A program made the position numbers and the translations under genes. Shown here piece by piece: positions 25,044-34,292 of a stretch of 64,000 bases of DNA. Location: the NCBI GenBank assembly GCA_000696115.1, contig JJOH01000006.1, forward strand, positions 62,001 to 126,000, given 5' to 3'. Position 1 is the stretch's first letter. Each line of letters begins with the position of its first letter. The notes under the pieces are model-generated. The model saw nothing but the letters and a program-made list of their open reading frames with translations. It was not told the origin of the DNA and did no database searches. The DNA is from Streptomyces olindensis. Lineage in GTDB: Bacteria > Actinomycetota > Actinomycetes > Streptomycetales > Streptomycetaceae.

Positions 25044-25526
25044 CTACCGGCTGAGGGCTTCATGACTGTCAGGGGTGAAGCGCCACTCCAGCAGGGCCGA
25101 GTCGAGCTCCGGCTCGGTCAGCCAACCGTGCCAGGCGACCTCATCGGGATCGGGGACCATGGCGTCCGGCACCACGGCTTCGTGCACGCCGAGCCAGTGA
25201 GGGCTCAAGCCGCCGCGGTTGATGAACGCGAACAGCAGGCGCGGCAGCGCGCGAATGCCCAGCTCTTCGGCCAGCTCCCGCGCGGCGGCCTGTTCATAGG
25301 ACTCGCCGACCCTTGCGGCGCCACCGACCTCGACCTCATGGAGCCCGGGGAAGCGCGATGCCTGCTCCGAGCGCCGGTGGACGAGGATGCGCCCACGCTC
25401 ATCACGACACACCGTCACGGCGACCCGGTGCAGCCAACCCTCCCGGATGGCCTCCCGACGGCTGACCACCCCCAGCAGGCGATCTCGACCGTCGACCCGC
25501 TCCACCCATTCATCCACGTCGCCCAC
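25044..25526 (-). CDS. Nudix hydrolase
   Basis: The product (about 160 residues) has a complete Nudix box: GAARVGESYEQAAARELAEE plus LGI. Its N-terminus (VDEWVERVDGRDRLLGVV) resembles the IPP-isomerase-like/YfcD Nudix group that hydrolyses nucleotide or phosphosugar substrates. GTG 25526 is chosen because the longer frame to 25622 runs through the XRE promoter and operator. It is divergent from the XRE gene. Confidence 0.8.
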   Translation of the reverse strand: MGDVDEWVERVDGRDRLLGVVSRREAIREGWLHRVAVTVCRDERGRILVHRRSEQASRFPGLHEVEVGGAARVGESYEQAAARELAEELGIRALPRLLFAFINRGGLSPHWLGVHEAVVPDAMVPDPDEVAWHGWLTEPELDSALLEWRFTPDSHEALSR

Positions 25527-25550
25527 CCTGGCACGTGGCGTGGCGCACTC

Positions 25551-25570
25551 TTGCAAGCGGGTGCTTGCAA
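25551..25570 (+). promoter_or_regulatory. Perfect palindrome upstream of the XRE regulator
   Basis: TTGCAAGCGGGTGCTTGCAA has 8-bp perfect arms and a 4-bp centre. It lies 30 bp before ATG 25600 and immediately upstream of a -10-like TAGTTA (25571-25576), overlapping the -35 position. It is a likely autoregulatory operator shared with the divergent Nudix gene. Confidence 0.65.
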
Positions 25571-25599
25571 TAGTTAGCGGGGTGGGGCACTGTGGAGGC

Positions 25600-26283
25600 A
25601 TGGCATCGCTCAACGTCGGCAATCTCGGTGACTACCTGCGCGAGCAGCGGCGCAACGCGCAGCTGTCGCTGCGGCAGCTCGCCGACGCCGCCGGGGTGTC
25701 CAATCCGTATCTGAGCCAGATCGAGCGCGGGCTGCGCAAGCCGAGCGCGGAGGTGTTGCAGCAGGTCGCCAAGGCCCTGCGGATCTCCGCCGAGACGCTG
25801 TACGTCCGGGCCGGCATCCTCGACGCCGAGCGCGACCGGGACGAGGTGGAGACGCGCGCCGTCATCCTCGCCGACCCGACGCTGCACGAGCGGCAGAAGC
25901 AGGTGCTGCTGCAGATCTACGAGTCCTTCCGCAAGGAGAACGGGTTCGGGACCGACGGCGACGGCGACCTCGCCGGCGGCTCGGGCGGCTCCGCCGTCGT
26001 CGGCATCGTCGTCGGCGACGACGCGGCGGACGCGGACGGACCCGCCCCGGACGGCGGCACCGGGATACGACGGACCCGCACGGCCGACGGCGAACCGCCC
26101 GCCGAACGCCGTACCGGCGGGAACGACGGCGGCACGCCCACCGCCCGCCGCACCCGCAAGGCCACCGGAGGCACGCCCGCCACCCGCCGCCCTCGCGGCG
26201 ACGACGGCGGCACGTCCACCACCCGCCGCACCCGCAAGGGCACCGGCGGCAGCGACACCGATCCGCAGCAGACGGCCGGCTGA
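25600..26283 (+). CDS. XRE-family regulator with basic low-complexity tail
   Basis: The 227-residue protein has an N-terminal XRE helix-turn-helix (about 8-65: LGDYLREQRRNAQLSLRQLA, VSNPYLSQIERGLRKPS) and a short helical segment to about 110. A long Gly/Asp then Arg/Thr/Gly-rich tail follows, with repeated GGTPxxRR units resembling DNA-binding AT-hook-like tracts. Its downstream neighbour is an HBHA-like protein with a lysine-rich tail. Regulation is probably via the 25551-25570 palindrome. Confidence 0.85.
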   Translation: MASLNVGNLGDYLREQRRNAQLSLRQLADAAGVSNPYLSQIERGLRKPSAEVLQQVAKALRISAETLYVRAGILDAERDRDEVETRAVILADPTLHERQKQVLLQIYESFRKENGFGTDGDGDLAGGSGGSAVVGIVVGDDAADADGPAPDGGTGIRRTRTADGEPPAERRTGGNDGGTPTARRTRKATGGTPATRRPRGDDGGTSTTRRTRKGTGGSDTDPQQTAG

Positions 26284-26371
26284 GCCGGACCAGGGCACCG
26301 GCCGCCGACTGCGGATCACACAACCCTCAGCCGAACCCTCAAGCGAGACAGAATCCGGGAGGACCATCACC

Positions 26372-27037
26372 ATGGCCATCACCGACGACCTGCGCAAGAC
26401 CTTCAGCGACCCGACCCCGCTCTACTTCGCCGCAGGCACCGCCGACCTCGCCCTTCAGCAGGCCAAGAAGGTGCCGGCCCTGGTGGAGCAGCTGCGCTCC
26501 GAGGCCCCCGCGCGGATCGACGCCGTACGCAACACCGACCCGAAGGCCGTCCAGGAGAAGGCGTCCGCCCGGGCCAAGGAGGCCTCCGCCCGCGTCAAGG
26601 AGACGCAGCAGACCCTCCAGCACAAGGTCACGGAGTTCATCGGCTCCATCGACGTCGACATCAAGAAGCTCGGCAGCACGATCGACGCGGACCTGAAGAA
26701 GGTCGGCGAGACCGCCCAGGACTTCGCGCTGCGCAGCGTCGGCGTGGCCGCCGAGTACGCCGTCAAGGCCCGCGAGACCTACGAGAAGGTCGCCGAGCAC
26801 GGCGAGCAGGCCGTGCGGACCTGGCGCGGCGAGGCCGCCGAGGGCATCGAGGACGTCGCCGAGAGCGTCGAGGAACTGGCCGTGGCCGTCGAGCCGAAGC
26901 CCGAGCCGGTCGCAGTCAAGGAGGAGCCGGCGAAGCCCGCCGAGGCCAAGGCCGCCCCCGCGAAGAAGGCCCCGGCCAAGAAGGCCCCGGCGCGCAAGAC
27001 CGCCACGGCGAAGAAGACGACGCCGCCGGCAAAGTAG
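26372..27037 (+). CDS. HBHA-like coiled-coil protein with Lys/Ala-rich tail
   Basis: The 221-residue protein begins with the HBHA-type segment PLYFAAGTADLALQQAKKVP. It continues as a long amphipathic coiled coil and ends in a Lys-Ala-Pro repeat (KKAPAKKAPARK), much like mycobacterial heparin-binding haemagglutinin. No signal peptide is present. In streptomycetes the role is unknown. The tail suggests binding to polyanions (DNA, teichoic acid or anionic lipid). A strong hairpin terminator follows. Confidence 0.78.
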   Translation: MAITDDLRKTFSDPTPLYFAAGTADLALQQAKKVPALVEQLRSEAPARIDAVRNTDPKAVQEKASARAKEASARVKETQQTLQHKVTEFIGSIDVDIKKLGSTIDADLKKVGETAQDFALRSVGVAAEYAVKARETYEKVAEHGEQAVRTWRGEAAEGIEDVAESVEELAVAVEPKPEPVAVKEEPAKPAEAKAAPAKKAPAKKAPARKTATAKKTTPPAK

Positions 27038-27052
27038 GAACGCGAGCCGACG

Positions 27053-27083
27053 CGGGCCGGGCACCCTGGGGGTGCCCGGCCCG
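27053..27083 (+). terminator. Hairpin terminator of the HBHA-like gene
   Basis: CGGGCCGGGCACCC pairs perfectly with GGGTGCCCGGCCCG around a 3-base loop. There is no T-run, as is usual for Streptomyces. Confidence 0.75.
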
Positions 27084-27124
27084 TTGTACGGGTACGGTGA
27101 CCGCGTAGGGACGAGCCGAGTCAG

Positions 27125-27475
27125 GTGGTGGACGTTGTGCTGATGCAGGGCTTCGCAGGGTTGATGTGGCTTCTGAGCATGGCCCTGATCGTTTTCAGCG
27201 GCTTCGCGTTGATCGACGCGGCCGTGCGCCGGGAGGACGCCTACCGCGCGGCGGACAAGAAGACCAAGCCGTTCTGGCTGATCATCCTCGGGCTCGCCTT
27301 CGTGGTGAACCTGCTCTTCCCGATCCTGTCGTTCCTGCCGATCATCGGCCTGATCGCGACGATCGTGTACATGGTCGACGTCCGGCCCGCGATCCGGGCG
27401 CTCCCGGGCGGCGGCCGCAGCAGCCGCGGCTCCAGCAGCGACGGCCCGTACGGCCCGTGGAACGGCGGCCGGTAA
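27125..27475 (+). CDS. DUF2516 membrane protein
   Basis: The 116-residue protein has two membrane segments (about 8-30 and 48-80) separated by a charged loop (DAAVRREDAYRAADKKTKPF), plus a Gly/Ser-rich tail, matching DUF2516. GTG 27125 is used. GTG 27128 and ATG 27143 are possible. Function is unknown. Confidence 0.8.
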   Translation: MVDVVLMQGFAGLMWLLSMALIVFSGFALIDAAVRREDAYRAADKKTKPFWLIILGLAFVVNLLFPILSFLPIIGLIATIVYMVDVRPAIRALPGGGRSSRGSSSDGPYGPWNGGR

Positions 27476-27522
27476 AGGCCCTCGGCAGCTCCGAGGCCTC
27501 CCCCGGCAGCCGAGCCTCCCTC

Positions 27523-27557
27523 AGCAGCCAGCAGCCAGCAGCCAGCAGCCAGGAGCC
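27523..27557 (+). repeat. 7-bp tandem repeat
   Basis: Four copies of AGCAGCC and one AGGAGCC lie between the converging stops of the DUF2516 and PP2C genes. Confidence 0.85.
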
Positions 27558-27562
27558 CGGGG

Positions 27563-28933
27563 CTACGGCACCCGGTCCAGCAGCAGTACCGCCACGTCGT
27601 CCGTCAGCTCGCCGCCGTTGAGGTCGCGGACCTCGTTCACCGCCGCCCGCAGCAGCTGCTCGCCCCGCAGGCCCTCGGCGAACTGGCGGCGGACCATCTC
27701 CGTCATGCCGTCCTGCCCGAGCCGCTCCCGGCCCTCGCCGACCCGGCCCTCGATCAGGCCGTCGGTGTAGAGCATCAGGCTCCACTCGGCGCCCAGCTCC
27801 ACCTGCATCCGCGGCCAGCGGGCCCCGGGCAGCAGCCCGAGGGCCGGTCCGTTGTTGTCGTAGGGCAGCAGGCGGGCCGGCCGGCCCGGGCTGGCGAGCA
27901 GCGGCGAGGGATGGCCCGCCAGGCACAGGCCCGCCCGGCGACCGTCCGGCGCGATGTCCACCGTGCACAGGGTCGCGAAGATCTCGTCGTCGGCCCGCTC
28001 GTGCTCCAGCACCTGCTGGAGCGTGCCCAGCAACTGGTCGCCGCACAGGCCCGCCAGGGTCAGCGCGCGCCACGCGATCCGCAGCTCCACGCCGAGCGCG
28101 GCCTCGTCCGGGCCGTGGCCGCAGACATCGCCGATCATGGCGTGCACGGTGCCGTCCGGGGTGCGTACGACGTCGTAGAAGTCACCGCCGAGCAGGGCGC
28201 GCGAGCGGCCCGGGCGGTAGCGGGCGGCGAACCGCAGCGGGGAACCCTCCAGCAGCGGCGTCGGCAGCAGACCGCGCTCCAGGCGGCGGTTCTCCTGGGC
28301 ACGCAGCCGGCCCTCGGCGAGCCGGCGCTCGGCCGACTCGGAGCGCTTGCGCTCCACCGCGTAGCGGATCGCGCGGCTCAGCAGCCGGCCGTCCAGCTCG
28401 TCGCGGAAGAGGTAGTCCTGGGCGCCCACGCGCACGGCCTCCGCGCCACGCTCGGCGTCGCCCGAGGCGGTCAGCGCGAGGACGGCGTGCCGGGGCGCGA
28501 GCTCCAGCACGTGCTTGAGCACGGCGAGCTCGTCGTCGGAGTCGCTGCGGCCGGGCGCGGGCAGCGCCAGGTCCAGCAGGATGCAGTGCACGTCGTCGGT
28601 CAGCAGCCGCTCGGCCTCGGTGAGGTTGCGGGCCGTGCGGACGCGGATCGGCTTGCCCGCCTGGTCGAGCATGTCCGGCACGATCGGCGAACCGGCCGGG
28701 TCGTCCTCGATCAGCAGCAGGGTGAGATTGGTGTGGGCGGTGTGGTTCTCCACCTTGTCCGTGGTGTTTCCGGCCTTGTCCGTGGTGTCTCCGCCGGTGT
28801 CCGGCGTGCGCGGGGCCTGCGCCGAGTCGTCCGTGACGGAGTCCTCGGCGGAGCCGCCGCACGGGGACGCGGCCTGCGCCTGACCACTCTCCACGGCCGG
28901 GATGGCTCTCTGCCGCGGTATGGGTACGGGCAT
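27563..28933 (-). CDS. Response-regulator/PP2C (SpoIIE-type) phosphatase
   Basis: The 456-residue protein has a disordered N-terminus and a receiver domain (about 68-190: LTLLLIEDD, phosphoacceptor Asp in CILLDLALP, TASGD). A helical linker and a PP2C/SpoIIE phosphatase domain follow, with GGDFYDVV, IGDVCGHGPDEAAL and ELTDDVAVLLL metal ligands. Such RsbU/RssB-like proteins dephosphorylate anti-anti-sigma factors in stress-sigma networks. ATG 28933 follows a GGGAAGGAA ribosome site. No cognate kinase or anti-sigma gene is adjacent. Confidence 0.87.
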   Translation of the reverse strand: MPVPIPRQRAIPAVESGQAQAASPCGGSAEDSVTDDSAQAPRTPDTGGDTTDKAGNTTDKVENHTAHTNLTLLLIEDDPAGSPIVPDMLDQAGKPIRVRTARNLTEAERLLTDDVHCILLDLALPAPGRSDSDDELAVLKHVLELAPRHAVLALTASGDAERGAEAVRVGAQDYLFRDELDGRLLSRAIRYAVERKRSESAERRLAEGRLRAQENRRLERGLLPTPLLEGSPLRFAARYRPGRSRALLGGDFYDVVRTPDGTVHAMIGDVCGHGPDEAALGVELRIAWRALTLAGLCGDQLLGTLQQVLEHERADDEIFATLCTVDIAPDGRRAGLCLAGHPSPLLASPGRPARLLPYDNNGPALGLLPGARWPRMQVELGAEWSLMLYTDGLIEGRVGEGRERLGQDGMTEMVRRQFAEGLRGEQLLRAAVNEVRDLNGGELTDDVAVLLLDRVP

Positions 28934-29230
28934 CGTCTTGGGTTCCTTCCCTCCCCCCGAGGGCATGGCGGGGGCGAGGGACCTCGACCCACCGACGGGG
29001 ACCATAGCGGGTGTCGGCGGCGCATTGGAATGGTGTGAGCCACGCCGCTGCGCCACCGGCCAGTGTCATATGCCGCGATATGCACCGCAGTTGGACAGCC
29101 CGGAGATGCCGCGGGGATGACGAACGTCACGTCGGCGCGGCGTTTGGCGGGTGGTTCGGGGTGGAGTGGGTCACGTGGGCCAGGTCACCGAGGGTCTCCG
29201 GTGTCCGATATCCGGTGTGCGCTCGGGCGT

Positions 29231-30307
29231 TCAGCCCGCGTCGGGCCGTACCACTCCGAGGATCGGCATGGATCCCGCCCCCGCGAGGGTCACGTCCCGC
29301 CCGGGCCGGGGCGCGTGCACGATCGCGCCGTCGCCGACGTACATCGCGACATGGCTGGCGTCGTCGAAGTAGATGATGAGGTCGCCTGGCCGCATGTCCT
29401 GGACGTCGATGTGGCGCAGCTGCTTCCACTGCTCCTGCGAGGTGCGCGGGATGCCGCGGCCGGCGGATATCCAGGCCTGTGAGGTCAGCCCGGAGCAGTC
29501 GTAGCTCTTCGGGCCCTCGGCGCCCCACCGGTAGGGCTTGCCGATCTGGGCCGTGGCGTACGCGACGGCCTTCTTGCCCTGCTCGGAGGCCTTTCCGCTG
29601 ATGTCCTGGAGGATGCCGGAGTCGAGCCAGGCGGTCTGCGCCTTGTCCGCGGCCTCCTTCTCCAGCTCGGCGAGGCGCTCCTGCTCCTCCTTCCGCAGCT
29701 CGGATTCCAGCTTCTCCGCCTGCGCGATCTGCTTCTCGATCTTCTTCTGGGCGACGGCCTTGGCCTTGCGGCCCGCCTCCAGCTTCTTCCACTGCGCGGA
29801 GGCGTCCTCGGCGTACTGCTCCAAGTCCTCCTGGGTGCGGGTCAGTTCGCCGATCAGGCCCTTGGTGGCGTGCTGGCCCTCGCGGACCCGGCCCGCGCCG
29901 TCGAGGAACTCCTGCGGGTCGTCGCTGAGCATCAGATGGGCCTCGGGCGGGAGTCCGCCGCCGCGGTACTGGGCGGCGGCCGCGGCGCCCGCGCGCTCCT
30001 TGAGCTGCTCCAGCCTCTCCTGGCCCTTGACGATCTTCTTGGCCAGTTTCACGATCTCGTCGGACTGCTTGTCCGCCTTCTCCTCGGCGGCGTTGTACTC
30101 GTCGGTGGCGCGGGCCGCGGCGCGGTAGAGCTTGTCGAGCTTCTCGCGGACGGCTTCGAGGTCCTTGCCGGGGGCGAGCGTCGGGCCGGTGCTCGGGGTG
30201 GGGGAGGGGCTGGGACTCGCGAACGCCGTGCCCGGTGCCGCCAGCACGGTGACCGCGCAGACCACGGTCACGGCCGTCGCGAACAGGCCACGCTTGCCCC
30301 TGCGCAT
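29231..30307 (-). CDS. Secreted NlpC/P60 peptidoglycan hydrolase
   Basis: The 358-residue precursor has a signal peptide (RRGKRGLFATAVTVVCAVTV then AFA), a Ser/Pro linker, a long coiled coil (about 50-240) and a C-terminal NlpC/P60 domain. The catalytic Cys is in YDCSGLTS (about 268) and His residues are in DDASHVAMY and AIVHAP. It resembles RipA/CwlO-type D,L-endopeptidases activated by coiled-coil partners. ATG 30307 follows GGGGGATGG. Confidence 0.9.
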   Translation of the reverse strand: MRRGKRGLFATAVTVVCAVTVLAAPGTAFASPSPSPTPSTGPTLAPGKDLEAVREKLDKLYRAAARATDEYNAAEEKADKQSDEIVKLAKKIVKGQERLEQLKERAGAAAAAQYRGGGLPPEAHLMLSDDPQEFLDGAGRVREGQHATKGLIGELTRTQEDLEQYAEDASAQWKKLEAGRKAKAVAQKKIEKQIAQAEKLESELRKEEQERLAELEKEAADKAQTAWLDSGILQDISGKASEQGKKAVAYATAQIGKPYRWGAEGPKSYDCSGLTSQAWISAGRGIPRTSQEQWKQLRHIDVQDMRPGDLIIYFDDASHVAMYVGDGAIVHAPRPGRDVTLAGAGSMPILGVVRPDAG

Positions 30308-30326
30308 AAACCATCCCCCAAACTGA

Positions 30327-30341
30327 TTAACCGTCAGTAAC
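30327..30341 (-). promoter_or_regulatory. Direct-repeat motif upstream of the NlpC/P60 gene
   Basis: On the coding strand GTTAC-N5-GTTAA is a direct repeat 20-34 bp before the start. It resembles the GTTAC-type repeats bound by MtrA, which controls cell-wall hydrolase genes in actinobacteria. The match is short and also sits within an ACTGA/TCAGT inverted repeat. Confidence 0.25.
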
Positions 30342-30532
30342 TTCCGGTTCGCCTGGGGATGCTGCCATGTCGGCGGCCAAAGCGACAGAGGTAGTGCTTC
30401 CCGCCGCCCCCTCCCTGGTATGCCTCCGGCATGATGATCCCCCCGCGTGTGTGACGAACGACTCAAAGAGATCGTTCCCCGCGGGTTCCGCCGGGTCGCT
30501 CGGGCCGCCCGGCGGGGCCTGCGGCCCGGGGT

Positions 30533-31351
30533 TCAGGACCGCGGTGCCAACGCCTCCCAGTGAACCGTCACTTCGCCCTGCCGCCAGCGCACCGGCCCGT
30601 CCGCCACCGGCCAGTCGGCCGTGAGGTCCCGTACCGCTCGGATCCAGCGCTGGCGGGCGCCGTAGGAGGCGTAGGGCGCGGCGGCGGCCCAGGCGCGGTC
30701 GAAGTCGCGCAGGAAGGCGTGCACCGGCTCGCCCGGGACGTTGCGGTGGATGAGTGCCTTCGGCAGGCGTTCCGCCAGGTCCGAGGGGCGTTCCAGGGAG
30801 CCGAGGCGGGTCGCGAAGGTGACCGTGCGGGGCCCTTCCGGTCCGAGCGCGACCCACACGTGCCGGCGGCCGATCTCGTCACAGGTCCCCTCGACCAGCA
30901 GCCCGCCGCGCGAACCGCGTACCGGGTCGGCCGGCGCGAGCCGCGCGCACAGGCGCCGCCACACGGCGGCGACCTCGCCCTCCTCGTACTGCCGCAGCAC
31001 GTTCGCCGCGCGGACGAGCAGGGGCCGCTGCGGGATGGGGATCTCGAAGCCGCCGTGCCGGAAGGCGAGCCCCGCCCGCTCGTACGGCAGCGCCGCCGCG
31101 ACCCGGGCCGGCTCGATCTCGATGCCCACGACACGCGCGCGTGGCGCGACCGTCCGCAGGCGGTGCAGCAGCTCGACGGCCGTCCACGGGGCGGCGCCGT
31201 AGCCGAGGTCGACCGCCACGGGGTCGGCGGCGCGGCGCAGCTCCGCGCCGTGCGTGGCCGCGATCCAGCGGTCCATGCGGCGCAGGCGGTTGGGGTTCGT
31301 CGTCCCGCGCGTCACCGTTCCCAGCGGGCGGGACGCTGCGCGGGCTGTCAT
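30533..31351 (-). CDS. Class I SAM-dependent methyltransferase
   Basis: The 272-residue protein contains VDLGYGAAPWTAVELLHRL (motif I, about 47-65) and VVGIEIEP, followed by the family-specific NVLRQYEEGEVAAVW segment. This family commonly sits divergent from mshA in Streptomyces. ATG 31351 is the most credible start. Its substrate is unknown, and positional conservation beside mycothiol synthesis may be coincidental. Confidence 0.78.
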   Translation of the reverse strand: MTARAASRPLGTVTRGTTNPNRLRRMDRWIAATHGAELRRAADPVAVDLGYGAAPWTAVELLHRLRTVAPRARVVGIEIEPARVAAALPYERAGLAFRHGGFEIPIPQRPLLVRAANVLRQYEEGEVAAVWRRLCARLAPADPVRGSRGGLLVEGTCDEIGRRHVWVALGPEGPRTVTFATRLGSLERPSDLAERLPKALIHRNVPGEPVHAFLRDFDRAWAAAAPYASYGARQRWIRAVRDLTADWPVADGPVRWRQGEVTVHWEALAPRS

Positions 31352-31592
31352 GCCAAAGAGGGTATGCGGCCTCCGGCCGGTCCCCGGCGCGGCCTCGGTG
31401 GGCTCCCGCCCCCCTCCCACCCAGGCGACGCACTCCAGCCTCGAACGGTTGAGCGATCCTCGGTAATGGCTCGGCAAAAACGGCCCCGCCGGGCACCTCG
31501 CAGGAATGGGAACCCCTTCCTCCGGTGTTGCACCGGCTTGGAGGGCACCCGCGCCTCCGTCCGGTATGCCCGCAGCCAAGGAGGAACGCCAC

Positions 31593-32930
31593 GTGAGCCA
31601 GTACATCGGCAGGCTCGGGCGGCGCTCCGCGTCCTCGCCCGCGCGCCTCCGGCTGCACCGCAGGCCCCGCCGGGTGGCCATGCTCTCCGTGCACACCTCC
31701 CCGCTCCACCAGCCGGGCACCGGCGACGCCGGCGGCATGAACGTCTACATCGTGGAACTCGCGCAGCGCCTCGCCGCGATCAACATCGAGGTCGAGATCT
31801 TCACGCGCGCCACCTCGGCGTCCCTCCCGCCGACCGTCGAGCTGGCCCCGGGCGTCCTCGTCCGGCACGTCGACGCCGGCCCCTACGAGGGCCTCGCCAA
31901 GGAGGACCTCCCCGCCCAGCTGTGCGCCTTCACGCACGGCGTGATGCAGGCCTGGGCCGGCCACCGCCCCGGCCACTACGACCTGGTCCACTCCCACTAC
32001 TGGCTCTCCGGCCACGTCGGCTGGCTCGCCGCCCAGCGCTGGGGCGTCCCCCTGGTGCACGCCATGCACACCATGGCCAAGGTCAAGAACGCCAACCTGG
32101 CCGACGGCGACACCCCGGAACCGGCCGCCCGGGTCATCGGCGAGACCCAGATCGTCGACGCCGCCGACCGGCTCATCGCCAACACCACCGAGGAGGCCGA
32201 CGAACTCGTCCGGCACTACGCGGCCGACACCGACAAGGTCGCCGTCGTCCACCCGGGTGTGAACCTGAGCCGCTTCTCGCCCGCCGACGGCCGCGCCGCC
32301 GCCCGGGCCCGCCTCGGCCTGCCGAGGGACGCGCTGATCCCGCTCTTCGCCGGCCGCATCCAGCCCCTGAAGGCCCCCGACGTGCTGCTGCGCGCCGTCG
32401 CCGTCCTCCTCGACGAGCGCCCGGAGCTGCGCTCGCGCATCCTCGTGCCGGTCGTCGGCGGCCCCAGCGGCAGCGGCCTCGCCAAGCCCGAGGGCCTGCA
32501 GAAGCTCGCCGCCCGCCTCGGCATCGCGGACGTCGTACGGTTCCATCCGCCGGTCGGCCAGGAGCAGCTCGCGGAGTGGTTCCGGGCCGCCTCCGTGCTG
32601 GTCATGCCCTCCTACAGCGAGTCCTTCGGCCTGGTCGCCATAGAGGCCCAGGCGGCCGGCACCCCGGTGCTCGCCGCGTCGGTCGGCGGCCTGCCGGTCG
32701 CCGTGCGCGACGGGCACACCGGCTTCCTGGTGCGCGGCCACGATCCGGCCGACTACGCGCGCGTGCTGCGCGACTTCGCCGACGACCCGCACCTGTCGCC
32801 GCGGATGGGCGCGCAGGCCGCCCGGCACGCCCAGTCCTTCGGCTGGGACACCGCGGCCGCCGCCACGGCGGACGTCTACACGGCCGCGCTGCAGGCACAC
32901 CGCCGTCGCGTACGCTCGCACCATGGGTGA
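31593..32930 (+). CDS. mshA: D-inositol-3-phosphate glycosyltransferase MshA
   Basis: The 445-residue GT4-family enzyme catalyses the first step of mycothiol synthesis, UDP-GlcNAc plus inositol-3-phosphate. Seen here are [20 protein letters not shown] (donor/acceptor loop), [27 protein letters not shown] and the C-terminal [23 protein letters not shown] 31593 follows a perfect AGGAGG with 8-bp spacing. A longer N-terminus from 31506 has no ribosome site. The last 8 bp overlap the YbjN gene. Confidence 0.95.
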   Translation: MSQYIGRLGRRSASSPARLRLHRRPRRVAMLSVHTSPLHQPGTGDAGGMNVYIVELAQRLAAINIEVEIFTRATSASLPPTVELAPGVLVRHVDAGPYEGLAKEDLPAQLCAFTHGVMQAWAGHRPGHYDLVHSHYWLSGHVGWLAAQRWGVPLVHAMHTMAKVKNANLADGDTPEPAARVIGETQIVDAADRLIANTTEEADELVRHYAADTDKVAVVHPGVNLSRFSPADGRAAARARLGLPRDALIPLFAGRIQPLKAPDVLLRAVAVLLDERPELRSRILVPVVGGPSGSGLAKPEGLQKLAARLGIADVVRFHPPVGQEQLAEWFRAASVLVMPSYSESFGLVAIEAQAAGTPVLAASVGGLPVAVRDGHTGFLVRGHDPADYARVLRDFADDPHLSPRMGAQAARHAQSFGWDTAAAATADVYTAALQAHRRRVRSHHG

Positions 32931-33426
32931 CGCACAGAAAGCGGCAGCACAGACCGTCGAGGCCGTCCTGACGGACGCCGACCTGGAGTGGGAGAGCCCC
33001 GAGCCCGGCACCTACGTCGCGCAACTCCCCGGCACCCGCAAACTGAAGACGACGCTCTCCCTGATCGTCGGCCGCCACTCCCTGTCCCTGAACGCCTTCG
33101 TCATCCGCCACCCCGACGAGAACGAGCAGGGCGTCCACCGCTGGCTCCTGGAGCGCAACCTCAAGCTGTACGGCGTGAGTTACGCCGTCGATCAGCACGG
33201 CGACGTCTACGTCACCGGCCGCCTGTCCCTGTCCGCCGTCACCGCCGACGAACTGGACCGCCTGCTCGGCCAGGTCCTGGAGGCCTCCGACGGCAGCTTC
33301 AACACCCTGCTGGAGCTGGGCTTCGCCTCGGCGATCCGCAAGGAGTACGAGTGGCGGGTGTCCCGGGGCGAGTCGACCCGGAACCTGGACGCGTTCGCCC
33401 ACCTCACGCAGCGCCCCGAGCGCTGA
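32923..33426 (+). CDS. YbjN-domain protein
   Basis: The 167-residue protein has the YbjN/T3SS-chaperone-like fold: [34 protein letters not shown] and [20 protein letters not shown]. It overlaps mshA by 8 bp and so is translationally coupled. This pairing is conserved in actinobacteria as I recall. The function is unknown and might support folding or turnover of a partner. Confidence 0.85.
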   Translation: MGDAQKAAAQTVEAVLTDADLEWESPEPGTYVAQLPGTRKLKTTLSLIVGRHSLSLNAFVIRHPDENEQGVHRWLLERNLKLYGVSYAVDQHGDVYVTGRLSLSAVTADELDRLLGQVLEASDGSFNTLLELGFASAIRKEYEWRVSRGESTRNLDAFAHLTQRPER

Positions 33427-33427
33427 C

Positions 33428-34243
33428 TCACCCCGCGCGGTAACGCCCGGGCGGCACCCCCACCAGCCTGCGGAAGTGCCGGGTGAGGTGCGACTGGTCG
33501 TAGAACCCGGTCGCCACCGCCACGTCACTCGGCGACCGCCCCTCCAGGAGCAGCCGCCGGGCGCGGCCCACCCGCAGGGACGTCAGGTACTGGTGCGGGG
33601 CGATGCCGTACGCGGTGCTGAACGCCCGTACCAGATGGGCCGGGTGGGCGCCCACCAGCCCGGCGGCCTCCGTCAGCCCGATGCCCTCGACGACCCGCTC
33701 GTCCAGCAGTTCGCGCAGCCGGCGGGCGAGGACCGGGTCCGCGGGGCGGGCCTGGTCGCTCTCGCCGCGCAGATGCCCGCGCAACCGCTCCCCGACGAAC
33801 GTCAGTCTGCTCTCGGCCTCCAGCTCCTCACCCGGCCGCAGCAGCGCGCCGTGCAGCTGTCCGACGCGCCGCCGCAGCAGCGGATCACGCAGGTCGGGAC
33901 GGTCGACGGCGGCCCCGATCAGCTCGTCCCCGAGGTGGGTCCCGTCGAGGTACAGCACCCGCTTGCGGAAGCCCTCCGGGGTGACGGGGGAGCCGTTGTG
34001 CGGCACGTGCGGCGGCAGCAGCGACACCGTGTCGTGCGGGGTGCCGTGCTCGTGCCGGTCGAGGTCGTACCGTACGGCGCCGGTGTCCACGATCAGCAGC
34101 GTCCAGGCCTCGTGGACGTGCATCGGATACGCGTACTCGGTGAACCGCGCGTGGAAGACCTCGACGACGCCCGGCACGGCCGGCCGCCAGGCGGAGACGA
34201 TCCGCTGCCGGTCCGGGGACGTGCGGGCGGGCTGTGAGGCCAT
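33428..34243 (-). CDS. AraC-family regulator
   Basis: The 271-residue protein has an N-terminal cupin ligand domain (YAYPMHVHEAW, HDTVSLLPPHVPHNG) and a C-terminal AraC double helix-turn-helix (about 165-265, ending YDQSHLTRHFRRLVGVPPGR). It is divergent from a DUF2000 gene, 50 bp apart, which it likely regulates. Confidence 0.88.
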   Translation of the reverse strand: MASQPARTSPDRQRIVSAWRPAVPGVVEVFHARFTEYAYPMHVHEAWTLLIVDTGAVRYDLDRHEHGTPHDTVSLLPPHVPHNGSPVTPEGFRKRVLYLDGTHLGDELIGAAVDRPDLRDPLLRRRVGQLHGALLRPGEELEAESRLTFVGERLRGHLRGESDQARPADPVLARRLRELLDERVVEGIGLTEAAGLVGAHPAHLVRAFSTAYGIAPHQYLTSLRVGRARRLLLEGRSPSDVAVATGFYDQSHLTRHFRRLVGVPPGRYRAG

Positions 34244-34292
34244 GCAAAGAACGTACAAGACCCCGTCGACCGCCGCCGGGCACGCTCGGACC

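Noticed and set aside
30308..30532. Possible ydaO-type c-di-AMP riboswitch upstream of the NlpC/P60 gene
   Set aside because: Cell-wall hydrolase genes often have one, but I could not find the conserved ydaO sequence blocks.
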